Below are positions 47,500 to 56,838 of a DNA stretch of 64,000 nucleotides, piece by piece. Numbering within the stretch: position 1 is the stretch's first letter; every line of letters starts with the position of its first letter. This DNA is from an uncultured Flavobacterium sp. Lineage in GTDB: Bacteria > Bacteroidota > Bacteroidia > Flavobacteriales > Flavobacteriaceae. A program made the position numbers and the translations under genes. The notes below the pieces were generated by a model. That model saw only the letters and a program-made list of their open reading frames with translations. It searched no databases and had not been told where the DNA came from. The DNA lies in NCBI GenBank assembly GCA_943912855.1, contig CALTVC010000011.1:62001-126000 (forward strand), written 5' to 3'.

Positions 47500-48246
47500 A
47501 TGGACCTGAAAAACATTTTAATTTCTCGCAGTAACGAGGCATACGAGCTATACCTTCCGCATATTTCTATTGATTGTGTGGTGTTTGGCTTCCATGAATC
47601 AGCTTTAAAAGTGTTACTTACACGCTTAAAGGGTTTAAACCAATGGGTGCTTCCCGGCGGTTACATGGGTAAAGAGGAGGATGCTACTGCAGCCGCATCA
47701 AGAATACTTACAGAACGTACAGGCGCTCAGGATATCTACCTACAGCAGTTCCGCATTTTTACAGAAATGAACAGGTCTGAATCATTTTTTAGTGATTATC
47801 CAGATGATTTGTGGCACAAAAAGCGTTTCGTAACCATAGGTTTTTATGCCCTTGTAGATTACACCAAAGTAGAACCCGTTATTGATGAATTGAGCGATGC
47901 CTGCGAATGGATGGACATAAGCAAGCTACCAGAAATGGCTATGGATCATAGGGATATTTTGAATAAGGCACTGATTAAGCTTCGTCGGGAATTAAATTAT
48001 AAGCCCATTGGTTATAATCTGCTACCGGAAGAATTTACAATGCCGGAACTGCAACGTCTATACGAAACCATATTGGCTAAACCACTGAACCGTGGTAATT
48101 TTTACCGGAAGATGATTGCGTACGACATATTAGATAAACAACCTGAACCACGTAAGGGCGGAGCACATAAAGCACCCAACCTGTATAAATTCAATCTGGA
48201 GCGCTATAAAGCAGCGTTGCAGGACGGACTCAAAGAAGGCTGGTAA
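47500..48246 (+). CDS. NrtR-like Nudix-domain transcription regulator
   Basis: A 248-residue two-domain protein: Nudix-fold sensor (residues about 20-150) plus C-terminal winged helix (K-P-I-G-Y-N-L-L-P-E-E-F, then G-N-F-Y-R-K-M). The Nudix box is degenerate: G54-x5-E60-x7-R68, then Ile69 and Arg73 replace two of the conserved glutamates, so pyrophosphohydrolase activity is unlikely and an NADP-type or sugar ligand sensor (NrtR/AraR type) is expected. It lies next to the nuo operon but is convergent with it. Confidence 0.85.
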   Translation: MDLKNILISRSNEAYELYLPHISIDCVVFGFHESALKVLLTRLKGLNQWVLPGGYMGKEEDATAAASRILTERTGAQDIYLQQFRIFTEMNRSESFFSDYPDDLWHKKRFVTIGFYALVDYTKVEPVIDELSDACEWMDISKLPEMAMDHRDILNKALIKLRRELNYKPIGYNLLPEEFTMPELQRLYETILAKPLNRGNFYRKMIAYDILDKQPEPRKGGAHKAPNLYKFNLERYKAALQDGLKEGW

Positions 48247-48277
48247 GAATAAAGGTTTCTAAAAAAATATAAGCATT

Positions 48278-48316
48278 AAAAAAGGGCTATCTCAAATACT
48301 GATGATAGCCCTTTTT
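48278..48316. terminator. Bidirectional terminator between the NrtR-like gene and nuoN
   Basis: Stem AAAAAAGGGCTATC / GATAGCCCTTTTTG with a 12-base loop; A and T runs on both sides serve both convergent units. Confidence 0.85.
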
Positions 48317-48337
48317 GTTATCTGTAAGATGAAAAAG

Positions 48338-49777
48338 TTATTTCCAAAGGTCTGATATAACAGCAGGAATTCCAGATAATACTAGATTTAGTACTATGGC
48401 AAGCGCCGCTACAACAGTATATACCATTGGGAATGTTTTTGTTTCGGTTTCAGTATCCGCTTCTTTAGTGTACATGGCTATGATTACTTTAAAGTAGTAA
48501 CCTACACTTATAACAGACGCTACAACAGCAAGTAATACAAGTGTTAATGTTGCCGTACTTGTTTGCGGAAGATAAGTACCTTTTTCAAGTACTTGTGTAA
48601 ACAGCATCATTTTTCCGAAGAAGCCTGCAAATACCGGTATACCCGCCATAGATAGCAATGAACCTGTAAGTATGGCTGCAAGTGCCGGATGGCTTTTACC
48701 AAGACCGTTAAACGCACTGATTTCTTCAGAACCTTTTGCCTGGTTAACGGCTATGATTACCCCAAAGCCTGCTATACCGGCAAGGGCGTAAGCTGATGCG
48801 TAGTAGAAAAGATTAGTTTCAGCTTCTGTAATAGATACAAACTGAAATGCAAGCAGCATATAACCCGCGTGTGCAATACCTGAAAAGGCAAGCATACGCT
48901 TTACGCTGGTTTGTCTTAGTGCTATAAGGTTACCTACAAGCATGCTTAGTACCGCTACTACGTTTATGGTAGTAAGGTAACCTTTCATGGTAGGATTAAG
49001 CATAATTACAAGTTTGAAGAACGTGGCTACGGCAGCTACTTTTGCAAGCGTACTCATGGTGGCAGTTGTAAGTGCCGGTGAACCTTCGTATACATCCGGA
49101 GCCCAGAAGTGGAACGGTACGGCAGCTACTTTAAACATAAGCCCTATAGTAATAAGTACAGTACCCATATTAAACCAAAGCGGTAGCTCTTCGCGGTTAA
49201 GGGTAGCTATGTAAGCCATGTCAAAAGACTTGGTAGCACCATATATAAGCGCGATACCAAACAGTATGAAGCCCGATGCGAATGAACCCATAAGGAAGTA
49301 TTTCATACCGGCTTCATTACTGCGCAGGTTTTTAGGTTCGCTGGCAGCAAGTACGTAAAGTGCTATAGAAAGTATCTCAATACCCAGGAAGAACATAGAC
49401 AGGTTACCAAAGTTTACCATGGCTATGGCTCCCGAAAGCAGGAATACTTTTATGGCTACAAAGTCTGATAGTTTTGCTTTGTGGTTCTTTTGGAATTCTG
49501 GGGTAAGTGCCACCAGGAATATGGTTATAAGTATGAATAGCCCTGTAAAGGCAAGCCCAAACTTAGTGGTTACAAACATATTGTTCAGCATGGCTTCTTC
49601 GTCAAAACCAAAACCAGGGAACAACTCAGCCGATTTACCGGTTAACTTTAAGCCTACATAAACAAGCGTGGCAAGAAGGCCGGCTACAGTAACGGGTACT
49701 ATGGCTTTCCTTAGGTTAAAAATTTCTGCTATAAGGCAAATGATGCCTAGTCCTGCAACAGCTATTAAAATCTCCAT
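48338..49777 (-). CDS. nuoN: NADH-quinone oxidoreductase subunit N
   Basis: Antiporter-like proton-pumping membrane subunit of complex I, last gene of the operon. 479 residues with about 14 helices. Key Lys/Glu in the proton channels sit in K-V-A-A-V-P-F-H-F-W-A-P-D-V-Y-E and S-V-K-R-M-L-A-F-S-G-I-A-H-A-G-Y. The TAATG overlap with nuoM (1 base) couples translation. Followed by a bidirectional terminator. Confidence 0.97.
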   Translation of the reverse strand: MEILIAVAGLGIICLIAEIFNLRKAIVPVTVAGLLATLVYVGLKLTGKSAELFPGFGFDEEAMLNNMFVTTKFGLAFTGLFILITIFLVALTPEFQKNHKAKLSDFVAIKVFLLSGAIAMVNFGNLSMFFLGIEILSIALYVLAASEPKNLRSNEAGMKYFLMGSFASGFILFGIALIYGATKSFDMAYIATLNREELPLWFNMGTVLITIGLMFKVAAVPFHFWAPDVYEGSPALTTATMSTLAKVAAVATFFKLVIMLNPTMKGYLTTINVVAVLSMLVGNLIALRQTSVKRMLAFSGIAHAGYMLLAFQFVSITEAETNLFYYASAYALAGIAGFGVIIAVNQAKGSEEISAFNGLGKSHPALAAILTGSLLSMAGIPVFAGFFGKMMLFTQVLEKGTYLPQTSTATLTLVLLAVVASVISVGYYFKVIIAMYTKEADTETETKTFPMVYTVVAALAIVLNLVLSGIPAVISDLWK

Positions 49778-51222
49778 TATAATTTATATCTGTTTATGTA
49801 AACTAACATATTCTGTATCTCCGGCATTATGAAATCGGTTATCGGTTTAGGATAAAGACCGAAGAATATCAATACTGCTATGATGATTACAAACACGGTA
49901 CCTTCCGCAAAGGTAACATCAGCAAAAGGTTTCGCGTTGGTTTCACCTAGCATAGCCTTCTGGAACATTTTAAGCATATAAAACGCGCCCAGTATTATGG
50001 TTGTTCCGCCAAGTACAGCAAAAGCCAGGTGTGTTTGTGCAAGGCTGTAAAGTAGCTCAAATTCACCTACAAAGCTAAACGTTCCGGGAAGGGCAACAGA
50101 TGCCATAACCAGTATAAGGAACATAGAAGCGAATTTAGGCGCCTGCGGACGAATACCTCCCATTTCTGAAATGCTCTGTGTGCCGTAACGACGCTCTATT
50201 ACTTCGGCAGCAAAGAACAATCCCGCTACTGCAAAACCGTGCGCTATCATTTGCAGGAACGCACCACGAATACCATCAAGGGTAAGGGTATAGATACCTG
50301 CTGCTATAAGGCCTACGTGCGCAAGTGAAGAATAGGCAAGTACTTTTTTTATGTTGTCTTGCTTAAGGGCAAGGATAGAACCGTAAATAACGCCTGCAAG
50401 ACATAGTGCCACCACTACATATTTAAACTGGTCGGCAGCAAATGGCGTAAGTGGCAGTTGCCAACGTACTATACTGAACAATGCCATTTTTAGCATAATA
50501 CCCGAAAGTAGCATAGTACCAGCCGCAGGGGCTTTTTGGTAAGTATTAGCCTGCCATGTATGGAACGGTATAATAGGCGTTTTAATAGCGTAAGCAAGGA
50601 AAAATGCCCAGAATAACCAGCGTTGTTCTATTGGATTAAGGAACTGCGCGTACAGCTGCAGGTTAAGGAACGTGTGTGCCTTTTGGTACATATATATAAA
50701 TGCCACAAGCATTAATAATGAACCTGCAAACGTGTAAATGAAAAACTTAATAATAGCTTTTTTACGTTCTTCAAGGTCGCCACTACCCCAGCTTAGTGCT
50801 ATAAAGTAGATAGGGATAAGGGCAAGTTCCCAGAATATATAATATACAAGCGCGTCTACAGCAAGGAATGAACCTACCATAGAAAAACTCATAAGCATTA
50901 TTAGTGCATAGAAATTACGCGTACGAGGGAATAAGTTACCAAATGAAGAATATACAATAAGAGGCGTAAGGGCAGTAGTAAGAGCTGTCATGGTTAGTGA
51001 TAAACCATCGGCCTGTAGCCCGAATATTACAAGTGGCTTTTTAATCCATAAGAAGTGCATGCTCACCATGTTTCCCTGAGTGTACAGGTAAATGATGTAT
51101 GCCGTTACAGCAAAAGCAGCGGTGCTGAAGAACAGTGCCGTTTTAGATGCCCATTTGTCGCCTGCAAGCCAGGTGGCAATTGTGCCCAGTAATAATGTAA
51201 TCAGAATTAATGATACGTCCAT
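49777..51222 (-). CDS. nuoM: NADH-quinone oxidoreductase subunit M
   Basis: Second antiporter-like proton-pumping subunit. 481 residues. F-W-E-L-A-L-I-P carries the conserved channel glutamate, and H-T-W-Q-A-N-T-Y-Q-K-A-P and N-I-K-K-V-L-A-Y-S-S-L-A-H-V-G the lysines. It ends overlapping nuoN by one base and starts 9 bases after nuoL. Confidence 0.97.
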   Translation of the reverse strand: MDVSLILITLLLGTIATWLAGDKWASKTALFFSTAAFAVTAYIIYLYTQGNMVSMHFLWIKKPLVIFGLQADGLSLTMTALTTALTPLIVYSSFGNLFPRTRNFYALIMLMSFSMVGSFLAVDALVYYIFWELALIPIYFIALSWGSGDLEERKKAIIKFFIYTFAGSLLMLVAFIYMYQKAHTFLNLQLYAQFLNPIEQRWLFWAFFLAYAIKTPIIPFHTWQANTYQKAPAAGTMLLSGIMLKMALFSIVRWQLPLTPFAADQFKYVVVALCLAGVIYGSILALKQDNIKKVLAYSSLAHVGLIAAGIYTLTLDGIRGAFLQMIAHGFAVAGLFFAAEVIERRYGTQSISEMGGIRPQAPKFASMFLILVMASVALPGTFSFVGEFELLYSLAQTHLAFAVLGGTTIILGAFYMLKMFQKAMLGETNAKPFADVTFAEGTVFVIIIAVLIFFGLYPKPITDFIMPEIQNMLVYINRYKL

Positions 51223-51231
51223 CAGTATAAA

Positions 51232-53112
51232 TTATTTTGCCAGAAAAATATAGCCTATTATTGAACAAATACCCAGTACAAACACCAGCAGGTAAAAACC
51301 TATGCTACCGTTTTGCAGGGCTCTACCACCGTTACCCAGTAGGTTAGCTACTTTGCCAAAACCAAATACAAGACCCGAAATGGCTTCTTCTACAAAGTTT
51401 TTAAAGAAACTACCTATGGCGTAAATCGGTTTTACAATGATTGCCATGTATATTTCGTCTACATACAGCTTGTTGTAAAGTACCTTGCTAAGACCTGTAA
51501 ATTCGGCATCGGCAGGTGGTACTTCACCTTTGCTCATATATTTAGCGTATGCTATGCCTATACCTATGAGTGCACCCACTACAGCCACACCCATAAGAGC
51601 ATACTCTGTAGTACCCAGCTCATGATGCGCAGCAGGGCTAGACATGATAGGAGTAAGGTAATGGTTTAGCCAGCTGTGTCCCGGCAAGCTTATGGCACCG
51701 CCCACAAGTGCAAGAAGTGCAAGCACTATAAGTGGGAAGGTAATAAGTGCAGGCGACTCATGCAGGTGGTGTTTCTGTTCTTCTGTTCCACGGAATTCTT
51801 TGTAGAACGTAAGATACAGTAACCTGAACATGTAAAACGCTGTCATTATAGAAGCTAATGAACCTATAGCCCATAGCACAGGATTGTGGTGGAACGCGGT
51901 CATTAGGATTTCGTCTTTAGAGAAGAACCCTGAGAATGGTGGAAGACCCGAAATAGCCAGAGTAGAGATAAGGAACGTAGCAAACGTAATGGTCATTACC
52001 TTACGAAGACCACCCATGTTACGCATATCCTGCTCGCCATGAAGTGCGTGGATAACCGAACCAGAACCAAGGAACAAACATGCCTTAAAGAACGCGTGTG
52101 TTATTACGTGGAATACAGCAATTTCGTAAGCGCCACAGCCCAGTGCAAGGAACATAAGACCAAGCTGAGATACTGTAGAGTAGGCAAGTACCTTTTTAAT
52201 ATCGGTTTGTACAAGACCAATGGCTGCTGCTACAAGTGCAGTGATTGCACCTACTACTGCTACAATTTCAAGTACATCAGGGGTAAGGTTAAACAGGAAG
52301 TTTAGCCTTGTTATCATAAATATACCTGCGGTTACCATCGTTGCCGCATGGATCAGTGCCGATACCGGGGTAGGACCCGCCATCGCATCCGGTAGCCAGG
52401 TGTACAGTGGCAACTGCGCACTCTTACCACAAGCACCTATGAACAAACACAGTGTAGCAAGGCTAAGCAAACCAGGGTTTACTTTCCAGCCGTTGCTTAG
52501 TTCGGTTTGCATTACAGAATATTCTGTAGTGTGGAACAGGTAGGCAAGTATAAAGATACCGATAAGGAAACCAAGGTCACCTATGCGGTTCATGATGAAT
52601 GCTTTTTTAGCGGCATCGTTATAATCCTGGTTTTTGTGCCAGAACCCGATAAGCAGGTACGAACAAAGACCTACACCTTCCCATCCAATGAACATGATAA
52701 GCAGGTTGCTACCCATAACAAGTGTAATCATAAAGAATACGAACAGGTTAAGGTAAGCGAAGAATTTGTGTACGTTTTCGTCATCGTGCATGTAGCTGAT
52801 AGAGTACATGTGGATAAGTGTACCAATACCGGTAACAAACATTAACCAAAGCAATGAAAGCTGATCCAGTTGGAAACTGAAGTTTACGCTGAAGTTGGTT
52901 AGCGTTAACCACGGAGCTACGTTTATGATTATTGCTTTTCCATCACCAAGTACCTGCAGGAAGAAACCAAGTGTAATGGCAAATGCAGTGGCGATGGCGG
53001 CAGTGCCTATCCAGCCCGGAGCGCTATGCCCTAGTTTTTTCCCGAAGAAAATGTTGATGAGGAACCCGGTAAAGGGTATGAGTAAGAGTAGTAAGGCCAA
53101 ATTATTATCCAT
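51232..53112 (-). CDS. nuoL: NADH-quinone oxidoreductase subunit L
   Basis: Largest antiporter-like subunit, 626 residues, with 14 core helices plus the C-terminal lateral helix. Conserved G-W-E-G-V-G-L-C-S-Y, T-W-L-P-D-A-M-A-G-P-T-P and K-K-V-L-A-Y-S-T-V-S-Q-L-G mark the proton channel. It lies 6 bases after nuoK. Confidence 0.97.
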   Translation of the reverse strand: MDNNLALLLLLIPFTGFLINIFFGKKLGHSAPGWIGTAAIATAFAITLGFFLQVLGDGKAIIINVAPWLTLTNFSVNFSFQLDQLSLLWLMFVTGIGTLIHMYSISYMHDDENVHKFFAYLNLFVFFMITLVMGSNLLIMFIGWEGVGLCSYLLIGFWHKNQDYNDAAKKAFIMNRIGDLGFLIGIFILAYLFHTTEYSVMQTELSNGWKVNPGLLSLATLCLFIGACGKSAQLPLYTWLPDAMAGPTPVSALIHAATMVTAGIFMITRLNFLFNLTPDVLEIVAVVGAITALVAAAIGLVQTDIKKVLAYSTVSQLGLMFLALGCGAYEIAVFHVITHAFFKACLFLGSGSVIHALHGEQDMRNMGGLRKVMTITFATFLISTLAISGLPPFSGFFSKDEILMTAFHHNPVLWAIGSLASIMTAFYMFRLLYLTFYKEFRGTEEQKHHLHESPALITFPLIVLALLALVGGAISLPGHSWLNHYLTPIMSSPAAHHELGTTEYALMGVAVVGALIGIGIAYAKYMSKGEVPPADAEFTGLSKVLYNKLYVDEIYMAIIVKPIYAIGSFFKNFVEEAISGLVFGFGKVANLLGNGGRALQNGSIGFYLLVFVLGICSIIGYIFLAK

Positions 53113-53118
53113 CGGGCG

Positions 53119-53439
53119 TTATCCTTTTAGGTTCTTAAGGTTGTCAATGTCAATGTTGCTCAGGTTGCGGTAAATGGCTACCAGTATGGCAAGCCCTACG
53201 GCTACTTCTGCTGCGGCTACTGCCATAGAGAAGAATACAAATACCTGTCCTGAAGCATCGCGGTGCATGGTAGAAAAAGCTACAAGCAGCAGGTTAACCG
53301 CGTTTAGCATAATTTCTATAGACATGAACATTACTATGGCATTCCTCCTGAAAAGCACCCCGAATGCGCCTATGCAAAAAAGCACCGCACTAAGGTACAC
53401 GTAATTGTCTATGCCTACTTGCTGTAATATATTTTCCAT
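53119..53439 (-). CDS. nuoK: NADH-quinone oxidoreductase subunit K
   Basis: Small membrane subunit, 106 residues, three helices. The conserved glutamate in S-I-E-I-M-L-N-A-V-N-L is present, as is the second in A-A-A-E-V-A-V-G-L-A. It lies one base after nuoJ. Confidence 0.96.
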   Translation of the reverse strand: MENILQQVGIDNYVYLSAVLFCIGAFGVLFRRNAIVMFMSIEIMLNAVNLLLVAFSTMHRDASGQVFVFFSMAVAAAEVAVGLAILVAIYRNLSNIDIDNLKNLKG

Positions 53440-53440
53440 A

Positions 53441-53947
53441 TTAGCTGTTGATATGTTCTTTTTTACTTAACAATACCGCACCTATCATAGAAACAAGAAG
53501 CAGTACCGATGCGAATTCAAACGGGATCATGTATTCGTTTAATAATACTTTACCCAAAACCTTTATGCTCTGGAAATCTTCTGTACCGCCATTAAGTGCA
53601 GGTACATTTCCTGTATTGGCCCTTATAAAGGCAGCAAGCAATACTAAGCCAAGTAATCCGGCAGAACCGGCTGCGGCAAGGCGTGAGAGTAACGGTTTAT
53701 GCTGTTCGTCTTCCTTGTTAAGGTTCATGAGCATTATCGTAAACAGCATCAAGATCATGATGGCGCCCGAGTATACTATTATGTGTACTATTCCCAGGAA
53801 ATTAGCATTAAACATAAAGTAATGCCCGGCTATGGAAAAGAAACACAGTACAAGGTAAATGGCGCTGTGTATGGGGCTTTTGCTAAGTATGGTAAGCAAT
53901 GCGGTACCAAGGGTAAAAGCCGATAGTATGTAAAATAACGTTATCAT
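53441..53947 (-). CDS. nuoJ: NADH-quinone oxidoreductase subunit J
   Basis: Membrane subunit with five helices, 168 residues. The pi-bulge helix region V-Y-S-G-A-I-M-I-L-M-L-F is conserved. It ends S-K-K-E-H-I-N-S and lies a base from nuoI and nuoK. Confidence 0.95.
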   Translation of the reverse strand: MITLFYILSAFTLGTALLTILSKSPIHSAIYLVLCFFSIAGHYFMFNANFLGIVHIIVYSGAIMILMLFTIMLMNLNKEDEQHKPLLSRLAAAGSAGLLGLVLLAAFIRANTGNVPALNGGTEDFQSIKVLGKVLLNEYMIPFEFASVLLLVSMIGAVLLSKKEHINS

Positions 53948-53948
53948 C

Positions 53949-54494
53949 TTAGCTAGCGGTCTGAGTTTGGGTGTTCCTAATAGCCACGTCTAATGGCATT
54001 ACCAGTTTGTCTTTGCCAAAGATAAAATCTTCCCTTTCGGTAAGCGACGGTACCCACTCACGACTCTTGGTAAGGTATATTGCCTGTTTAGGGCAAGCCT
54101 CTTCACACAGGCCGCAGAAGATACAACGAAGCATGTTTATTTCGTAAATCTCGGCATATTTTTCTTCGCGGTACAGGTGCTTTTCAGCAGGAGTACGCTC
54201 AGCAGCTTTCATGGTAATGGCTTCGGCTGGGCAACTTAGTGCACAAAGTCCGCATGCGGTACAGCGCTCACGGCCTTCGTCATCGCGCATTAGCGTATGG
54301 CGACCACGGTATACGGGGCTAAGCTCGCGCTTTTCTTCCGGATATTTAATGGTTACCTTACGGGTAAAAAGGTGGCTAAGGGTTATTTTAAGACCCTTGG
54401 CTATAGCCACTAGGTAAAGGCTTTCCCAGAAGTTCATCTTCTTGTTAGATACCTCTTTCTTACGTCCCGATAGTGATAGCGTTTCTATTGACAT
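53949..54494 (-). CDS. nuoI: NADH-quinone oxidoreductase subunit I
   Basis: Peripheral-arm ferredoxin-like subunit carrying clusters N6a and N6b. 181 residues with two C-x2-C-x2-C-x3-C-P motifs, Cys78/81/84/88 and Cys124/127/130/134. It continues to an extra C-terminal tail ending T-Q-T-A-S. It starts 44 bases after nuoH. Confidence 0.96.
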   Translation of the reverse strand: MSIETLSLSGRKKEVSNKKMNFWESLYLVAIAKGLKITLSHLFTRKVTIKYPEEKRELSPVYRGRHTLMRDDEGRERCTACGLCALSCPAEAITMKAAERTPAEKHLYREEKYAEIYEINMLRCIFCGLCEEACPKQAIYLTKSREWVPSLTEREDFIFGKDKLVMPLDVAIRNTQTQTAS

Positions 54495-54538
54495 CTCTAT
54501 TATCTTTTGTGCCTGTTAGGGCTACTTTTTCTTATTAA

Positions 54539-55579
54539 TTACAGTTTACCGTCTACAGCAAGTATGATAAGCGCTGTTATCACAATGTTTGCAATGGCAA
54601 GCGGAATAAGCATTTTCCAGCCCAGTTTCATAAGCTGGTCATAACGGAACCTTGGTATTGTCCAGCGTACCCACATATAAAAGAATATGAAGAAGCATAT
54701 TTTTCCGAACAGTACAAAAATACCAATAATATTAGCAATGTTATCACCCAGTGCAGCCGCAGCCTCATCCATGAACGGATAGTTATACGCACCGAAGTAC
54801 AGTATGGCAAGGATGGCAGAACTGATGAACATAGAAGCGTATTCTGCAAACAGGTAGAAACCCATTTTCATAGAAGAATACTCCGTGTGGTAACCACCTA
54901 TCAGCTCGGCCTCACACTCGGCAAGGTCAAACGGTGTACGGTTGGTTTCGGCAAACGAACATACCAGGAAGATAAGGAAGCCTACCGGTTGGTAGAATAC
55001 ATTCCATTTCATGCCGTGCTGACCGTCTGCAATGTGGCGGATGCTCAGTGAACCGTCCATCATTACAAGGGCTATCAGGGCAAGACCCATGGCTACTTCG
55101 TAAGATATCATTTGAGATGAAGCACGCATGGCACCCATCAAAGAAAATTTATTGTTTGAAGCCCATCCGCCTATCATAATACCATATACACCTACCGATA
55201 GTACACCGAAAACGTATAGCATGGCTACATCTATGTCGGTTGCCTGAAGGATTACTTCACGACCGAAAATGGTAAGGCTTTTTCCCCACGGAATTACGGC
55301 GCTGGTCATAAGCGCTGTACTCATAGATACAGCCGGACCTACGATAAACAGGAATTTGTTTGGCGTATTCGGGAAGAATTCTTCCTTAGAAAACAGCTTA
55401 AGTCCGTCGGCAAGCGGTTGTAGTATACCACCTTTACCGGCGCGGTTAGGGCCTATACGATCCTGGAACCAGGCAGCGATTTTACGCTCGGCTAAGGTTT
55501 CGTACATGGCAAAAAGCATGGTTATGGCAAAAATTACCACAATGAAAACGCTCTTTTCTATAATGATAGCGGTGTCCAT
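54539..55579 (-). CDS. nuoH: NADH-quinone oxidoreductase subunit H
   Basis: Membrane subunit that forms the quinone-entry channel with nuoB/D. 346 residues, eight helices. It carries the conserved A-E-T-N-R-T-P-F-D-L-A-E-C-E-A-E-L loop, the near-invariant R-I-G-P-N-R-A-G at the N-terminal side, and Q-P-L-A-D-G-L-K-L-F. A 90-base gap with a 7-bp repeat separates it from nuoG. Confidence 0.97.
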   Translation of the reverse strand: MDTAIIIEKSVFIVVIFAITMLFAMYETLAERKIAAWFQDRIGPNRAGKGGILQPLADGLKLFSKEEFFPNTPNKFLFIVGPAVSMSTALMTSAVIPWGKSLTIFGREVILQATDIDVAMLYVFGVLSVGVYGIMIGGWASNNKFSLMGAMRASSQMISYEVAMGLALIALVMMDGSLSIRHIADGQHGMKWNVFYQPVGFLIFLVCSFAETNRTPFDLAECEAELIGGYHTEYSSMKMGFYLFAEYASMFISSAILAILYFGAYNYPFMDEAAAALGDNIANIIGIFVLFGKICFFIFFYMWVRWTIPRFRYDQLMKLGWKMLIPLAIANIVITALIILAVDGKL

Positions 55580-55587
55580 TTGTTTTT

Positions 55588-55614
55588 TGTTTCAGGTTTC
55601 AAGTTTCAAGTTCC
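55588..55614. repeat. 7-bp TTTCAGG/TTTCAAG repeat between nuoG and nuoH
   Basis: TTTCAGG, TTTCAAG and TTTCAAG in tandem. The complement of the CCTGAAA word family at 12269-12293. Confidence 0.6.
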
Positions 55615-55669
55615 CGACTGTTCCCTTTACTTCGCCAGTTCACAGACGCTCGTGTGGGGATAGAGGGCT

Positions 55670-56713
55670 CTAGTAATTTCCTTTTTTTAGTACTTGTGCT
55701 TCTTCCGGTTTCAGGGGTACTTCGGTCATACTTATCTTATGGCGGTCTTTGTCACGTCCAAGTAATATATGTTTTTCAGTACCTATTTTTACCGGCTCTA
55801 CCTTGCGGGTATAGTTGTTTTGGTTAATAACCGAATCTTTCTCAAACTTGCGTGGTCCTTCAATGGTCCAGTCGGCAACTTCTTTATGGTCGAAACGGCA
55901 TTCGTTACAAATGAATTCTTCCACTTCGTGGTATTCATCCTTACGGGCTGTAACCCTTTGTATTTCGTTACCAAACATCCAAAGCGTAGTTTTACCACAG
56001 CACTTGTCGCAATCGCGGTGCGCGTTGTACGGCTTGTTAAACCATACCCTTTGCTTAAAGCGGAAGGTTTTATCGGTAAGAGCACCTACAGGGCACACGT
56101 CTATCATGTTACCAGAGAACTCATTGTTTACCGCCTTGCTTATGTAAGTAGAAATCTGAGCGTGGTCGCCACGATTTAGTACACCGTGTACACGTCCGTC
56201 TGTAAGCTGGTCTGCCGTCATTACACAACGGTAGCACAGTATACAACGGTTCATGTGTAACTGTATGTTCGGGCCTATGTTTTCAGGCTCAAAGGTACGT
56301 TTGTCTTCAATAAAGCGCGTCTTGGCAGCACCATGCTTAAAGCTTAGGTTTTGCAGGTCGCACTCACCGGCCTGGTCGCACACAGGGCAATCCAGCGGGT
56401 GGTTTATAAGCAGGAATTCGGTAACGCTCTTTCGCGCGTCAAGCACCCTTTCAGACGTGATGCTCTTTACCTCCATACCGTCCATACAACCGGTAACACA
56501 AGAGGCTACCAGCTTAGGCATAGGACGAGGGTCGGCTTCGCTACCTTTGCTTACCTCTACAAGGCAGCAACGGCATTTACCACCGCTTCCTTTTAGTTTA
56601 GAATAATAGCACATGGCGGGCGGAACGCTTTCGCCGCCTATTTTGCGCGCAGCCTGCAGGATGGTGGTTCCTGGTTCTACGTCTATTTCCTGGCCGTCTA
56701 CTGTTACTTTCAT
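55670..56713 (-). CDS. nuoG: NADH-quinone oxidoreductase subunit G, short form
   Basis: Iron-sulfur subunit of the peripheral arm. 347 residues. The N-terminal [2Fe-2S] cluster (Cys35, Cys47, Cys50) is followed by D-C-P-V-C-D-Q-A-G-E-C and the [4Fe-4S] C-I-L-C-Y-R-C, and later C-D-K-C-C. The molybdopterin-like C-terminal domain of standard NuoG (about 900 residues in E. coli) is absent, as in many Bacteroidota. The frame ends cleanly; no truncation scar. Confidence 0.95.
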   Translation of the reverse strand: MKVTVDGQEIDVEPGTTILQAARKIGGESVPPAMCYYSKLKGSGGKCRCCLVEVSKGSEADPRPMPKLVASCVTGCMDGMEVKSITSERVLDARKSVTEFLLINHPLDCPVCDQAGECDLQNLSFKHGAAKTRFIEDKRTFEPENIGPNIQLHMNRCILCYRCVMTADQLTDGRVHGVLNRGDHAQISTYISKAVNNEFSGNMIDVCPVGALTDKTFRFKQRVWFNKPYNAHRDCDKCCGKTTLWMFGNEIQRVTARKDEYHEVEEFICNECRFDHKEVADWTIEGPRKFEKDSVINQNNYTRKVEPVKIGTEKHILLGRDKDRHKISMTEVPLKPEEAQVLKKGNY

Positions 56714-56730
56714 CAGAATTTTAGTTTGAA

Positions 56731-56759
56731 AGTTTCATGTTTCATGTTTCAGGTTTCCC
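56731..56759. repeat. 7-bp TTTCATG repeat between nuoF and nuoG
   Basis: TTTCATG, TTTCATG and TTTCAGG in tandem; a second run GACTTTCA, GACCTCA, GACTTTAT, GACTTAAT lies at about 56809-56838. Confidence 0.6.
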
Positions 56760-56838
56760 ATCGGCACGGACACTACAACCTAATATTTTTGAAATCGTGA
56801 GCCTTTACGACTTTCAGACCTCAGACTTTATGACTTAA

